DNA from: Odontocerum albicorne
Taxonomy: Eukaryota > Arthropoda > Insecta > Trichoptera > Odontoceridae
DNA length: 64,000 nucleotides
NCBI GenBank assembly: GCA_949825065.1
Contig: OX463856.1
Coordinates: 15,011,757 to 15,075,756 of the forward strand
Direction of reading: 5' to 3'
Shown: one piece after another, positions 31,806 through 42,429 of the stretch
How positions within the stretch are numbered: the stretch's first letter is position 1
Layout: each line of letters begins with the position of its first letter
Translations under genes and position numbers: made by a program
Notes under the pieces: generated by a model
Seen by the model: the letters and a program-made list of their open reading frames with translations, nothing else
Databases searched by the model: none
Told to the model about the DNA's origin: nothing

Positions 31806-32360
31806 CTGGACTTGATAATTACTTGCTATATCGCATACCAATAAGTCCTTCACCTTCTTGTTTCAATAATAAATAGTAAGTTACATCAATAAATTCGAGT
31901 CCAATATTTTTCATTGAATTATACTCGTTTTTGGGTCAAATATAAATTGACGAATAAATCGACGGGGAAAGAGTTTTACCTGATTTATGCTTTATTTTTT
32001 ATTTTAACTAATTTATAAAGTATCCTTTAACCATATCCAAATTGATGATTCAGAGTTATTGAAGAGTGTGGCCCTAGAATAACATTGTTTTGACTACCAC
32101 CTCGCATGTAAAGAGACTGCAAAAACCGCATATGTCTAGCACGTGTAACTATTGTTGCGGGATGAATTTTTTCACTCCGTTAGTACCCTTTTTCTGTACT
32201 ATCGATATTCAAACCATAAACCCTCAGGTGGAGTCAAGCAACATACTAACTAGACAACAGAGATTATCGAAGTTTTATTTCAATATTTTCATTTTTGTTA
32301 GAGCGAAGTGAAATTAAAACCAAACAAATTAAATACCGATTGAACTAGAATGTTAAAAAT
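31806..32360. other. Stretch without recognised gene or repeat family
   Basis: A frame at 32090-32311 (73 codons) has no family signature and no convincing context. Otherwise nothing. Confidence 0.4.
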
Positions 32361-32700
32361 ATAGCACTTTTAGTCACAAAAATATGATCTCCTTGGCGTA
32401 GATAAGACGCTTGTCTTCCAGCCCGGGCTTTGCTGGTTCGATCTTCGTTGTAATATAGCACTTTTAGTCACAAGAATATGATCTCCTTGGCGTAGATAAG
32501 ACGCTTGTCTTCCAGCCCGGGCTTTGCTGGTTCGATCTTCGTTGGAATATAGCACTTTTAGTCACAAGAATATGATCTTTTTGGCGTAGATAAGATGCTT
32601 GTCTTCCAGCCCGGGGTTTGCTGGTTCGATTTTCGTTGGAATACAGGTTTTATTAAAAAAAGTTTCGTGTCTGGTTTTCACTTAAGGTACTACAATACAA
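32361..32700 (+). mobile_element. SINE1 with three tandem tRNA-like heads
   Basis: Three 94-bp units start at 32361, 32455 and 32549. Each holds ATGATCTCCTTGGCGTAGAT, AAGACGCTTGTCTTCCAGCC (A-box side) and GCTGGTTCGATCTTCGTTG (B box GGTTCGAT). Only the last is followed by the SINE1 body (GTGTCTGGTTTTCACTTAAG) and then a degraded TACAATACAACACAATG end. The first two units differ at only a few positions. Confidence 0.82.
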
Positions 32701-33944
32701 CACAATGCACGACTGACGCACATATCTACTTAACTTGTGGTATAGTAGTATATAATACAATAGGGTATTCATAATAGGGCCATCTGCTCGTTACATTATT
32801 ATATTTGAGAATGTAATTAAAATATTAACTATTTGACGATTCTTGTTTGACTTGTTATAAATAATGAACAAATTAACTTGAGAATAGGTTTTATATTAAT
32901 TAAGTAATCCATATGTGCATACTTAATGAAGAATGACAAAGTCGTACAATATTGTTTAATACATAAGTAGGTATTGACGCTCCATTTTTTGATGTGTGCT
33001 TGCTGAGAGTAGATTCTCCACAATGGCATCCTTACTAGGGATTCGAATCCACCTTTATAAGTTGAATAAAGGGTAGGAAGTTGGGGTGTGAGCCCATTAG
33101 ATTAGGTACTTCCCCTCGTCTGCATATGTTCAGAGAAACATATTTAGTGAGAAAATCGAAGAAAACATACCAAGGGAAGACGAACACGTTTGTAGGTCTT
33201 AGGATATACTCGTATGAAGTGTAGTTAGTGCATGTATGTAGTGTTCACATGTTATAATAAATTTTTATAAGACTTACCAAAAAAGGCTGTCAATAATTAG
33301 TTTTTAAAGCTGCACATGCCACCTTTTTCTTTTACGCTTTGAGGTAGATAAAATGTTAACTGAAATGCCGTAATGAATTCTCTTTTTTTATGAATAATTA
33401 TTGTAAATAAAAAAAGTCGTTTTAGGTTCCATATGACGTTTTACTACAGTAAAAAATATATTTAATTAAATATTACTTAAGAAAACCAATATTAACCTAA
33501 CATTTAAATTATCACTTTATTTAATATAAATGAATTGATAATCTTAAACGCTGAGTGACGAAGAATATACTATTAATGATAAAAACCAATCAATATTATA
33601 AATACAATGGAATATTGTACTTAATATTGTACTTCAGGAATATTGCACTTCAGGAATAAGCAAAGAGTAAAAAATCTAAAATTTACTTGAAAATTTCCAA
33701 CACAGCAGAACAAATAACGGCTGGCAGTTACATTCGAGCTTGATCATTATACAGATCCACTGATACATATTTGAATGGCTGGGTCTTACCCCACCTCTAA
33801 TATAATAATAATAAAATAACAATTTCTGTCCTGTCTGCCTACTCCAACAGCGAAAATTCCCGACGGTATGTATGTGTGTATAATTTGAGCTTTACACGTC
33901 GATATGTGTAATTACTCCAGTTGCCGTGTTTTACCCCGTCTCTG
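32701..33944. other. Stretch without a supported gene
   Basis: 33120-33230 has a CATATTTAGTGAGAAAAT block resembling 61540-61600. 33820-33870 (CTGTCTGCCTACTCCAACAG, CCCGACGGTATGTATG) may be a LINE-B 3' end on the minus strand. The rest shows nothing. Confidence 0.35.
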
Positions 33945-33945
33945 C

Positions 33946-34134
33946 TTATTTGCGGCTCACAGCGGATATCCAGTTTTTCTGACGACGGAGCCCGAAATTG
34001 TGCCGTAGTGTGACAGAGGGTTTTATCCGAGTTGATCTTAATTCTGTTACGAGGGGTCGAGGCTTGTATCGTGCCACTGCTATTACATTAATTTGATACG
34101 TACTCAAAATTGCTCTCAGAAGTTTGAATTTCAA
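33946..34134 (-). CDS. Unassigned small frame, probably not a gene
   Basis: 62 codons on the minus strand, moderately higher in GC than the flanks. It contains VARYKPRPLVTELRSTRIKP. No family is recognised and no splice or promoter context is evident. It may be a worn transposon fragment. Confidence 0.12.
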   Translation of the reverse strand: MKFKLLRAILSTYQINVIAVARYKPRPLVTELRSTRIKPSVTLRHNFGLRRQKNWISAVSRK

Positions 34135-35200
34135 GAAACCGCAAAAAGGGGTTAATTATCATATTGAAATAATTAATACTGAAAATTTTCTACCCTCCAT
34201 GTGAATATTTAGAAATAATTTGTGTTTATGGGGGTGAAAAACGGTATGTACACGGCGAATGGTACTTAACTTAAATATTGAAGGAGCTAATAGTTTAGCA
34301 GAGTTAATTTCAGTAAAAAAAACTAATACGAAATGAAATTGCCAGGCAATGTGAAATAAAAAAAACGTGAGAACTGAACTTGATAACTGCTTGTAATACC
34401 ACACGCCGATATTTCCTGTCTCACCTTCAATTTTTTTTAAATAGTAGTAAGTAATATCCATACATTCGATTGCAATGTTTTTCGTCCTGATATATAAATA
34501 TTTCTGATAAAAAATGAAAATTGAACGTTATTGCCAAGCGCCTCTTTATCAATTATAGTGTATATGAGTATGTTATTTTGTGTGTGAGTTGAACACGCTT
34601 GGATGCTTTTGTAACAACCAGACGTGATTTGTTCTTTTCTGTTTGAATGCACAAAGTAGATTGGGATTTATTAGACTAACTTATTTGTGTATTTCGGAAG
34701 CTGTGCGCGATATTACATTATATTATATTTAAAGAGTATTTTTTTAATGGTTTTTGTCGAAATATTGTATTTTTCGTTTTTTTTGGCGTGTTCATTTTAT
34801 TATTGTTACGTTCATACTATTATTGAGAATTATTTAACAAATACAGGATCTTTGTTTTGGCCAACGCTCGTTTTCTCGAGTTTTATTTCATTTGGATCAA
34901 TCTTTGTCGGCCGCTCAGTGTTCAAGATAAGGGTGGCGTGTGCAACTTTATGAAGCGTTTGAGTTTTGGGCGGTTCTAACAAAATATTTTTTTGATAATA
35001 AAACTAAATGGAGCAATTAAGGTGAACTAGTATGTGTGAGCTTTTGGTTGCCGATGTGAAATTGTGAGGTATTGTTAATCATGGGTGGATAGTTGTTGAG
35101 TTGACCATGATGTGAACTCCTTCACCACACACAAGAACTATATTCTTCATTGGTAAGGTAGAAAATAAAAGATAATATGTATATTTATTAATGAATATGA
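34135..35200. other. Stretch without recognised gene
   Basis: 34925-34990 (GTGGCGTGTGCAACTTTATG, AGCGTTTGAG) may be a scrap of R3. Frames at 34159-34461, 34437-34652 and 34687-34953 overlap on both strands and lack signatures. Confidence 0.35.
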
Positions 35201-35204
35201 ATGT

Positions 35205-35890
35205 TGCAAAATCCAAAGTCATGGTGATGGAAAACTGTAAAGGAAAAAGTAAAGCGATATATGGATGAGCAATTTTGCTACAATATTTAGGGAGTATTTT
35301 ATCAGATGATGGAAGAGTTACGAGGAATATTGAACGGCGTGTAGCGATATGAAACAAATTTAATGATACACTAAAACGTATATACTCAAACAGTATTTTA
35401 GTAACAACTTTGATGTGTGATAGTGAAACGTGGACATGAAATAAAACTGAAAAAAACCGAGAAAATGCTGTAGAAATGTGTGAACTTAGGATAATACATA
35501 GGAGGATAGTGTATGACAGCGAGGATATTGCAGTAATTAGAGATTAGTGTAAACCTAAGGCTGATTTGTTGAGTATGATGAAGAAGGATACTCAGGAGTG
35601 GTTTGCTCATGTGACACGAATGAACGGGGAAATACCAAAAAATCAAATATATCGTAGCTATGCGAGTGGAAGGGCGTGGTAGAGGAAGATCAACGACAGT
35701 ATGGTTGGATTAAGAACATGATATTTTGAAAGAAGGAAATGTAAAAAGTGAAAAAAATCGTAAGACGTATATGAGAAAGTGTACGGATGGAGATAAGACG
35801 AAATATGAGTGTCGCGATATTTTAGCAATTTCTCCTTTTTGCCTCTCCCGATCGGGAAATGGCGTAGAGGTTTTATATTTCTAAAAATTG
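35205..35890 (+). mobile_element. LINE-B, longest copy, plus strand
   Basis: Plus-strand frames, in order: KSKVMVMENCKGK, LLQYLGSILSDDGRVTRNIE, RRVAI, SILVTTLMCDSETWT, NAVEMCELRIIHRRIVYD, KPKADLLSMMKKDTQEWFAH, VTRMNG, GRAW, and an Arg/Lys-rich end. This covers the conserved KSKxMV ... YLGS ... LMYGSETWT ... VLRRIHGVNMYD ... ECELKADVLSRIEKSTLEWFGHVERMN order of the LINE-B RT end. Multiple stops. The 3' UTR begins at about 35840 with CTCTCCCGATCGGGAAATGG. Confidence 0.8.
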
Positions 35891-36179
35891 TCAAAGACTG
35901 AGCCATGACGATAAAAAATCACATCTAAAAAGTAATAAAATTACTAGCAAAATAAAATTCCGTAACACGTGTTTGAAATAGAACACAGTACAAGAAGGGG
36001 TTGAAAATACAATATTTTCGCCAAAAGCCCGAATATTTCCGTCTAATTCCGTGTGCCTTTATGATGTTTATTGGGAGACCCGGAATATTTCCAACACTAC
36101 GTACTATTGTTGTTTAATTATCAACACGAAACAAAGTTACTTGGAGTGTGAATAGAGTTCGTGAAGGAAATTTAGAAAT

Positions 36180-36400
36180 CGTATGCAGGGGTGCAAAGGG
36201 GAGAGTGTAAGGCGAGGCTTTTTGGCGCCCATAGTGTGCTGGTCTTAAATGCGCTAACTCTCTTAAAGTGTTAATGAAATATATTTTGACGGATGTAATT
36301 AAACAGATAATGTCTAAACCACACAGTCATATTTAAAGTCGTTTGACTTCAAGCATTGTCTTGTTGGAAAGTTATAACATTTTAAGACTTAATTTACAAT
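36180..36400 (+). repeat. R5 dispersed repeat copy
   Basis: GGGTGCAAAGGGGAGAGTGT, AAGGCGAGGCTTTTTGGCGC, AAATGCGC, TCTTAAAGTGTTA and AAAGTCGTTTGACTTCA match 39705-39830 in order (GTGCATACAGAGGAGAGTTT, AAGGCGAG, AAATGCGGTGCC, AAAGTGTTAC, ATTCGTTTGAAGTTCA). Two copies only; class unknown. Confidence 0.45.
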
Positions 36401-36715
36401 TTTGTCGTGTCCGGTCCATCTGCTATTCGAGATCACTGTTGAGTTTATATATCTATCTGTCTTTGGTGGAATAGATCAGCTCCTTAACTCTCTAGATACC
36501 TGTCCATTTGTAAATGTTGCGTAACCATGACAGGGGCCTTCTACAAATCGAGCGTAGATTTTTCAATTTTAGGAAGAAGTATTTTTCATCCCTCAATGTG
36601 ACTCAGATACACAATTCGTCAACATTTAACTGATTGAATATTTTTATGCTTGTATTTCAATACGGACTGAATAAAATGGTGTAACTGAAAAAAAAAACTT
36701 CACAATTTTAAGTTC
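36401..36715. other. Stretch without recognised gene or repeat family
   Basis: Nothing supported. Confidence 0.4.
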
Positions 36716-37165
36716 TTAAATATAAACAGAGATTGTTTATTGGTTTTCCCGCTTTTCTTTTTTTGCATCGTCCTTTACTGTCCATGAAGTGAGACCAATG
36801 ACTCGCTCCGTAACAAACCAATGACTCGTTCCGTCCATGGCATGCTTTGAGAAGTGACAAAAAAACTCAAAATTTATAGTTAGTAATATGACGTGTTTCA
36901 TTCTTGATTTTTCGTTCCTTTCCACCACCCCTTCCTTTTCCTTTGATTGATGATATCTCATACTTACTTTTATTATATGAATATGAAAATGAAAGAAAAT
37001 GAAAATGAATGAATTTATATCATGAAAATGAATCATCGTTTGAATATTTTTTGGGACCATGTAACTTCCTTTATTTACTTTTGTATAGTAGGTTGGAAGA
37101 GATAGTCGACTGGCAATAATCCCGCCAGATTGTTTTTACAATAAAGTGTTCAAAATATAAATATA
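36716..37165 (+). mobile_element. LINE-A, 5'-truncated copy, plus strand
   Basis: Starts inside the RT end (AAACAGAGATTGTTTATTGG, CTGTCCATGAAGTGAGACC, GGCATGCTTTGAGAAGTGAC) and continues through the 3' UTR (GACGTGTTTCATTCTTGA, TTTGATTGATGATATCTC, GGGACCATGTAACTTCC) to GTTGGAAGAGATAGTCGACT and GGCAATAATCCCGCCAG. A short internal duplication, CCAATGACTCG.TCCGT, is present at 36797-36831. Confidence 0.8.
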
Positions 37166-37487
37166 TATCCTTTTATAAATACTTTTACAAATGGATAAAA
37201 AAAAGTGCTGTATAAATACAAGTGTGACGCAGAATGTGTAAAAAGTTAGTGTAAATCTGAATGAATTATAAAGACACTACAATAAAATACGCACAGTAAG
37301 AAGATGCAGTAATCCAGATGAAGAAAAGAACGTTGAGTGCTTAAATAATAAATGATGAAAGATTTACAAAAATAATAATCTTAAAAAGTAGTAAATACGG
37401 CTCGAGAAGTTCGGGAAGAGCTAAAAGAATGTGATATGGTAAAATATATCACGTTTTTCTGAAAGAATATAGATTACAGTACCCGGC

Positions 37488-37703
37488 GGTAAGTAATACA
37501 CATCGGGCTTAAAATCAAAACGTATGAATAATCAGAAAACACTCTACAAAGCCGAAGTTAGCCTGATAGTAAGGCTGATAGTCTCTTTCTTAAGAAAGAG
37601 ACTGTCGGCCATAATGGGCTAATTTCCGTTTTGTAGAGCGTCGTCTCTTTTATTAATACGTTTTGAGGTTAAGCCCGATGTGTATTACTTACCGTCGGGT
37701 ACT
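37488..37703. mobile_element. Near-palindromic foldback element
   Basis: 216 bp: the ends are AGTACCCGGCGGTAAGTAAT and its complement (TTACTTACCGTCGGGTACT), then ACACATCGGGCTTAA and its complement, ACTCTACAAA/TTTTGTAGAG, TTAGCC/GGGCTAA, and the exact centre CTCTTTCTTAAGAAAGAG. The whole element can fold into one hairpin. No frame; no certain target duplication. Confidence 0.85.
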
Positions 37704-37859
37704 TGAACAAAGCCTTAATATTAGTAGGATAGTATGCATGCCAATGTATATGTTCGAAGATATTAATTTGTACCACGATAGATTAATGTGAAGTTCTGTT
37801 CTATCTACCTACCTTCATAAGGACGTGGCGAGACGGTCGTGACGACGATGACGATAAAA

Positions 37860-38412
37860 ACTTACATTTATATATTTATTTACACTTTACATATTACAAA
37901 AACAATCTGGCAAGTTTGTTGACAGTCGGCAATCTCTTCCAACCAACCAGACAAAAGAAAATAAGGGAAGTTACATGTCTGCAAAAAATATTCAAATGAT
38001 TATTCATATTTATGAAATAATATACTCGTAAAAATAAAAGAGATATATTCAAACAAACGAAAGCGAAGGGATGGTGGAGAAGAAAGGAAGAAAAACCAGG
38101 AATAAAATTCGTTATATTAAACACGACTACAAATTAAGAATTTTTTTCAGTCGTTTCTTATAGCATGCCAAAGACGAAGTGAGTCTAATGTTGGTTTGTA
38201 ACTGGTTTTAGAGTCTCAGCGCATGGACAGTAAAGGACGACGTAAAAAAAGAAAAGCGGTGAACTGGGAAGGTCAATAAACAATTTCTGTTCGAGCGCAG
38301 CGCAACTCCATGATCGGAAACATGCTGAAAATTTTCGGCGAGATGAGAGGGAGTGGTAGGACAGTTAAAGATATTGTACAATAGAGATAGTACGTGAATT
38401 TTCTTTCTCAAT
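37860..38412 (-). mobile_element. LINE-A, 5'-truncated copy, minus strand
   Basis: The minus-strand frame at 38208-38411 reads MRKKIHVLSLLYNIFNCPTT, PSHLAENFQHVSDHG, ALRSNRNCLLTFPV and SFTVHALRL, the same RT end as at 9960-10340. It is followed by the LWNQ...KKRL region (38150-38205) and the 3' UTR down to AATCTCTTCCAACCAACCAG at about 37930 and a TAAA-type tail at 37860-37880. Confidence 0.82.
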
Positions 38413-38770
38413 TAAATACACCCTAATCACCAAATGTCATTCATTGTCAGAGATATAGTTGAATCACGTAACTAGTTAAATAATTGGCCAGTAGCTTACT
38501 ATAATATTAGATGATATATTTTGTTTCTATAAATTATACCATAGTAAGACATGCTATAGTTAAACAAGCTGTTAAAATTACGAATTGTAAATTGGCTTGC
38601 TAAGTTGAAAGATTGAAAAATGAAAGGCGCCGAAAAAGTGATAAGAACGAATGCTAGTTTTAAAATTTTGGCCCCCCGGAAAATAAATAATAAATATTCG
38701 TTTATTGGTAGTTTGTACATATATGTACGTATACGCATATGTGTATATTCTGAAATTCGATATATATCTG
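38413..38770. other. Stretch without recognised gene or repeat family
   Basis: Overlapping small frames on both strands at 38499-38864 have no signature. Confidence 0.35.
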
Positions 38771-38872
38771 AGGACAATGTTGAAGAAACTACATTAAAAA
38801 GAGACGCTGTCATAAGATCTGGGTTTATCTCATAACATCCCCCAGTCCAGATATACTCCCACAAGTAGGTAC
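38771..38872. repeat. R1 fragment
   Basis: ACATTAAAAAGAGACGCTGT, GGGTTTATCTCATAACATCC, CCCAGTCCAGATATACTCCC align with the central R1 block. It ends where LINE-A begins. Confidence 0.5.
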
Positions 38873-39212
38873 AAAGAAGCGACTGAAAAAACTCTTAATT
38901 TCTTGTCAGTAAAATAACGTGTTTCATTCCTGATTTATCTTTTCCTTTCCTCTCCACCATCCCTTCCTTTCCTTTTGATTGATGATATCTCACTTTACAT
39001 GAAAAATAATGTTCGGGTGATTGTCCGTCTTTGTGGGGTTCGTAAGCATGCGCTCACGTATGTGTTTATGGATTTCGTGGGGATGGATAGTCATTTGAAT
39101 GATTTATGCGACCATGTAACTTGCTTCATTTACTTTTGTCTGGTTGGATGGAAAAGATTGCCGCCTGGCAATAATCCCGCAAAATTGTATTGCAATAAAA
39201 GTGTTAAATAAA
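38873..39212 (+). mobile_element. LINE-A, 5'-truncated copy, plus strand
   Basis: Starts AAAGAAGCGACTGAAAAAAC and follows 10305-10640 closely: CTTAATTTCTTGTCAG, AAAATAACGTGTTTCATTCC, TCGGGTGATTGTCCGTC, TTTATGGATTTCGTGGGG, GGTTGGATGGAAAAGATTGC, CCTGGCAATAATCCCGC, TTGCAATAAAAGTGTTAAAT. One of the youngest-looking 3' ends. Confidence 0.85.
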
Positions 39213-39377
39213 ATACATTGCGAGCCCGCTCTCGAGGACATTAGGTGTCTTGATTGCTTAATAACTCCATCAAAAGTTGAGGAAAGTGATGTCATCCATT
39301 CTTCGCGATCTTGGGCCATGCCGAATGCAGCGTTATAAGACGATCCTATTTACCCCTTTTCATCTTGTAAGATATGT

Positions 39378-39461
39378 GATTACCAGCTTCTTATCGATGA
39401 TTACCAGCTTCTTATCGATGATTACCAGCTTCTTACCCATGATTACCAGCTTCTTAAGGCT
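39378..39461. repeat. 21-bp tandem repeat, 4 units
   Basis: GATTACCAGCTTCTTATCGAT at 39378, 39399, 39420 and 39441, exact period 21; the last two units vary at the end. The frame through it repeats MITSFLS only because 21 is a multiple of three. Confidence 0.93.
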
Positions 39462-39699
39462 CTCATGGTCCTTTTCCGTAACTTGCGTAGAGATTACTAC
39501 GTGCCAATGAGTCCACTAGGTTTTACTGTTTATAACTAAAGTGTAGTACAATACATGCTTAGAATAAGCTAGAATCCTTTTTTTGCAGGTTTTTAAAGCT
39601 TTTACTGAATGATAGAGACGTTGATACGCTTTGCGGTCTACGGTTTATGTAGTATTATCTCATTTAAGGATCTTTAATTAAGTTTTAGTATTAAATCTT

Positions 39700-39860
39700 T
39701 AGGTGGGTGCATACAGAGGAGAGTTTAAGGCGAGTTTTTTTTTTCGCTTCTGTGATTCAAATGCGGTGCCTCCCCCAAAGTGTTACAAAAAGATATTTAA
39801 ATTCGTTTGAAGTTCATTATATTTTCGTTCTTTAAGAGAAAATTTTATTTGAAGTGTCTT
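39700..39860 (+). repeat. R5 dispersed repeat copy
   Basis: Aligns with 36180-36400; see that entry. Diverged. Confidence 0.4.
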
Positions 39861-40384
39861 CTTTCCTTATTATATGACTAGGGTCGTTAGATTACTTGAG
39901 AAATGGGCTTGATATAGGCCTCAAAAATCTTTTGAGACTCAATGTTGTTAAGAAGCGGGATAATGGTATCATACTTCGTCTTTAGAGTGTCTGCAAAATA
40001 GCGACCTTGCTACTTTTTATTTAGAATACTCAAATATCATGTAGATTAGCTGAATAACCTTTAGAGATTTGATCTTGCGATTGACTTAATAATTATTATA
40101 TCAATTTAAGGTTACATAACTTCAATGTTGTATATGACATTTGACGTTGTAGAATGCAATAATGAGTCGATTTTGATTTAAAGTAGCAGCAACATTGTTT
40201 ATTTTAAGTAGTTTGAACAACACTGTAGAGAGTTTCATTTGTGATAGATTTTATAATCATTGTATTACTTGAAGTTTTCATAACTTTGATTTGGCCTTAA
40301 AATTGTGGAACTTAGTATTAGAATATTAAACTAAAAATTATTTTGCTATTCTACTAATTACATTAATCCCCGTTACAAGTGTTA
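39861..40384. other. Stretch without recognised gene or repeat family
   Basis: AT-rich; nothing supported. Confidence 0.4.
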
Positions 40385-40493
40385 CTACCTCTTATCCCGA
40401 CGGTCTTTTTAGGTGGAATGATTCCGGTGTTCTTAATCATAACAAACCGGGATCATTACGTCTGAAGGAAGCCTCGGGATAGGTGGTAGAAAA
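40385..40493. other. Imperfect long hairpin
   Basis: CTACCTCTTATCCCGA pairs with TCGGGATAGGTGGTAG, and an inner AATGATTCCGGT pairs with ACCGGGATCATT, leaving a ~16-base loop. The length and pairing resemble either a short foldback element or a microRNA precursor; there is no evidence to choose between them. Confidence 0.6.
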
Positions 40494-41826
40494 TAGGCAA
40501 AGGCTGTTATTTCATTTTATCTCACAAAAAAATCTGTTAAATTTTATCCTTTTTCCAATATATACCATAGATTAATGTAGGAATGAACAGTAAAAGTGTT
40601 TTTTTGCAAGAGAAGAAAGAATTTTTTTGCGGAAGATAAAATTTCATACGAAAAATATATATTTTTGGAATTTAAAAAATGATTTTTAAAACGCTGTTTT
40701 ACTGTTAAATATAACCATTCAATTATTTTAATTAATAAAAAGTTTACGCTACTAAATTCATTGTAACTATAATGTCAATAAAAAACAGATAGATTCTAGC
40801 AGCGAATTGATACCGGTAACGCTGTTTTTAATGAATTGACAGATGTTAAAATAATTACTGTCAAATAAATGAAATCCGATAGAGGTTGTTTTCAAAACTC
40901 CGAAGTACTTTATATAGCCATCGTCTCCGGTTTGCGGTTTTCGTATAAATATACACTGGTATTTTTTTATGAATAATATTTAATAAATTAAAAAGTTGAG
41001 CTATTCCGTAATAAGTAAAAAAATAAAGTGTGATCACTTCATGTGTTTATTCCACATACAAATTTAACTTTTCATTATTAACGTATAACAGTTGGTACTG
41101 AACTACTAACGTACGGTCAATTTGTCTTCCATAACAAAATATATCTAACTGATAAATAAGATAAATATTTAAAAATCGTGTTTCAAGTAAGGACAATTTA
41201 ACAGCACATCAGTTGTTAAGGGTTGATTATTAAGGGTTATTATTCTATTCTTCAAATATTGTTTTGCGCCCTAAATAATTTGCATCGTTGCACAGTGCTC
41301 CTATAATCTCGCCCTAGTTCCGCCTCCGTCAACATAACCCCCAAAGTTCACATGAACGATCCGCAAAAGTTTAAATTAAATATAAGATTATAGATGTCTC
41401 TATAGCAGTCGTGACGCCCCTATAAATTAGTCATAAATCTGAAAAGTTTTTTTCTAATGTAACGGATAACTTGATTTACGTGTAAAGTTGTAATCGTCCT
41501 GCGACTTTTTACAAGTAAAAATATCTGTAAATTTGAGTTTCACCTTAACACAGTGAACAGGGTTTAAAGTACATTTATTAAATTGTAACTGAATATATAA
41601 ATAAAAAAATGGATTTTTACGAATTTTTAATTTTACAATTACAATGCCATGTTAAACTTTTTAAAGCAAAGATGATTTTTTAATGCTAGATTACGATTTT
41701 TTTACTTGAAAACAAAAATGTGTTCTTTTGGCCCCTAATGGTCTTGAAAATGATACGTGTGCAGTGACTAATAAAATACACCTTCATTGTTATTGAAGGT
41801 ATATTTGGGGCTGGTGGCATCTTTTT
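40494..41826. other. Long stretch without recognised gene or repeat family
   Basis: AT-rich, no frame with a signature, no repeats noted. Confidence 0.45.
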
Positions 41827-42269
41827 TTATGATTGTTGAGATTTCTTGATTAACAGGTATGACCACACTAGAAACGCCACATCGAGTTCTGGGTTCTTTA
41901 CACTTCGCCCACTCTCACTTGATTTTGAAGTGCTCAACTCAATGTTCATCACAATACTTCCTTGCCTCAACGAAGCACTTGGCATCACAGATTTGAGTCC
42001 TTGGCGTAATCTTTCAATTTGAACAGACATTTTTCTAACGCAGGCATTGCCCGTCGTTGAGTCTTTATTCCAGTTAGGTTTTATATCGTCGTTGCTAGGC
42101 CTCGCAGTTGAGGATCTCCTTGCCATTCCAACGTCAATTCGGTTGGAAAGCGAAGAGTTTCTTTTAGCTGAGTGACCATATCTGCAAACTCACCGGCCAC
42201 ACCGCCGCGCTGTACTTGATCCGATGGTACATCAGAGCCACCGGAATGTTTTTTTTTCTCCTTTTGCAA
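41827..42269 (-). pseudogene. Unassigned coding-like region, frameshifted
   Basis: Two overlapping minus-strand frames: 42081-42269 (starts MQKEKKKHSGGSDVPSDQVQ, ends ELTLEWQGDPQLRGLATTI) and 41827-42126 (MARRSSTARPSNDDIKPNWN, QIERLRQGLKSVMPSASLRQ, SVKNPELDVAFLVWSYLL). GC and amino-acid composition are more gene-like than the surroundings, and the overlap suggests one frame broken by an indel. I do not recognise a family. It may be a transposon ORF or a degraded host exon. The adjacent tRNA-like head at 42335-42425 on the same strand suggests a repeat context. Confidence 0.25.
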
Positions 42270-42334
42270 GATTAGGTCGGATCGAAGTCAAAGGTATATT
42301 TATAACCCCGAATACTAGATGGAAATATTGCCTG

Positions 42335-42425
42335 TGTCATTCGAGAGGAATAACACAGCGCGGGGCTCGAACCGGTGACCCTTCGCACGGAAGTCCAGCG
42401 CATTACTGCGAGGTCATGCACTTCT
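42335..42425 (-). mobile_element. tRNA-derived SINE head, separate family
   Basis: The complement reads ATGACCTCGCAGTAATGCGC, TGGACTTCCGTGCGAAGG and CACCGGTTCGAGCCCCGC, with a good B box (GGTTCGAGCCC). The D arm and anticodon arm do not fold into a standard cloverleaf, so it is more likely a SINE head than a functional tRNA. Confidence 0.5.
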
Positions 42426-42429
42426 TGGT

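Noticed and set aside
32370..32555. 61-codon minus-strand frame with repeated segments
   Set aside because: It is the complement of the tandem SINE1 heads.
34687..34953. 88-codon hydrophobic frame resembling a membrane protein
   Set aside because: Composition follows T-rich DNA; no homology recognised, and overlapping R3-like sequence at its end argues against a gene.
42335..42425. Functional tRNA gene
   Set aside because: A good B box exists, but acceptor, D and anticodon arms do not pair as a cloverleaf; better explained as a SINE head.
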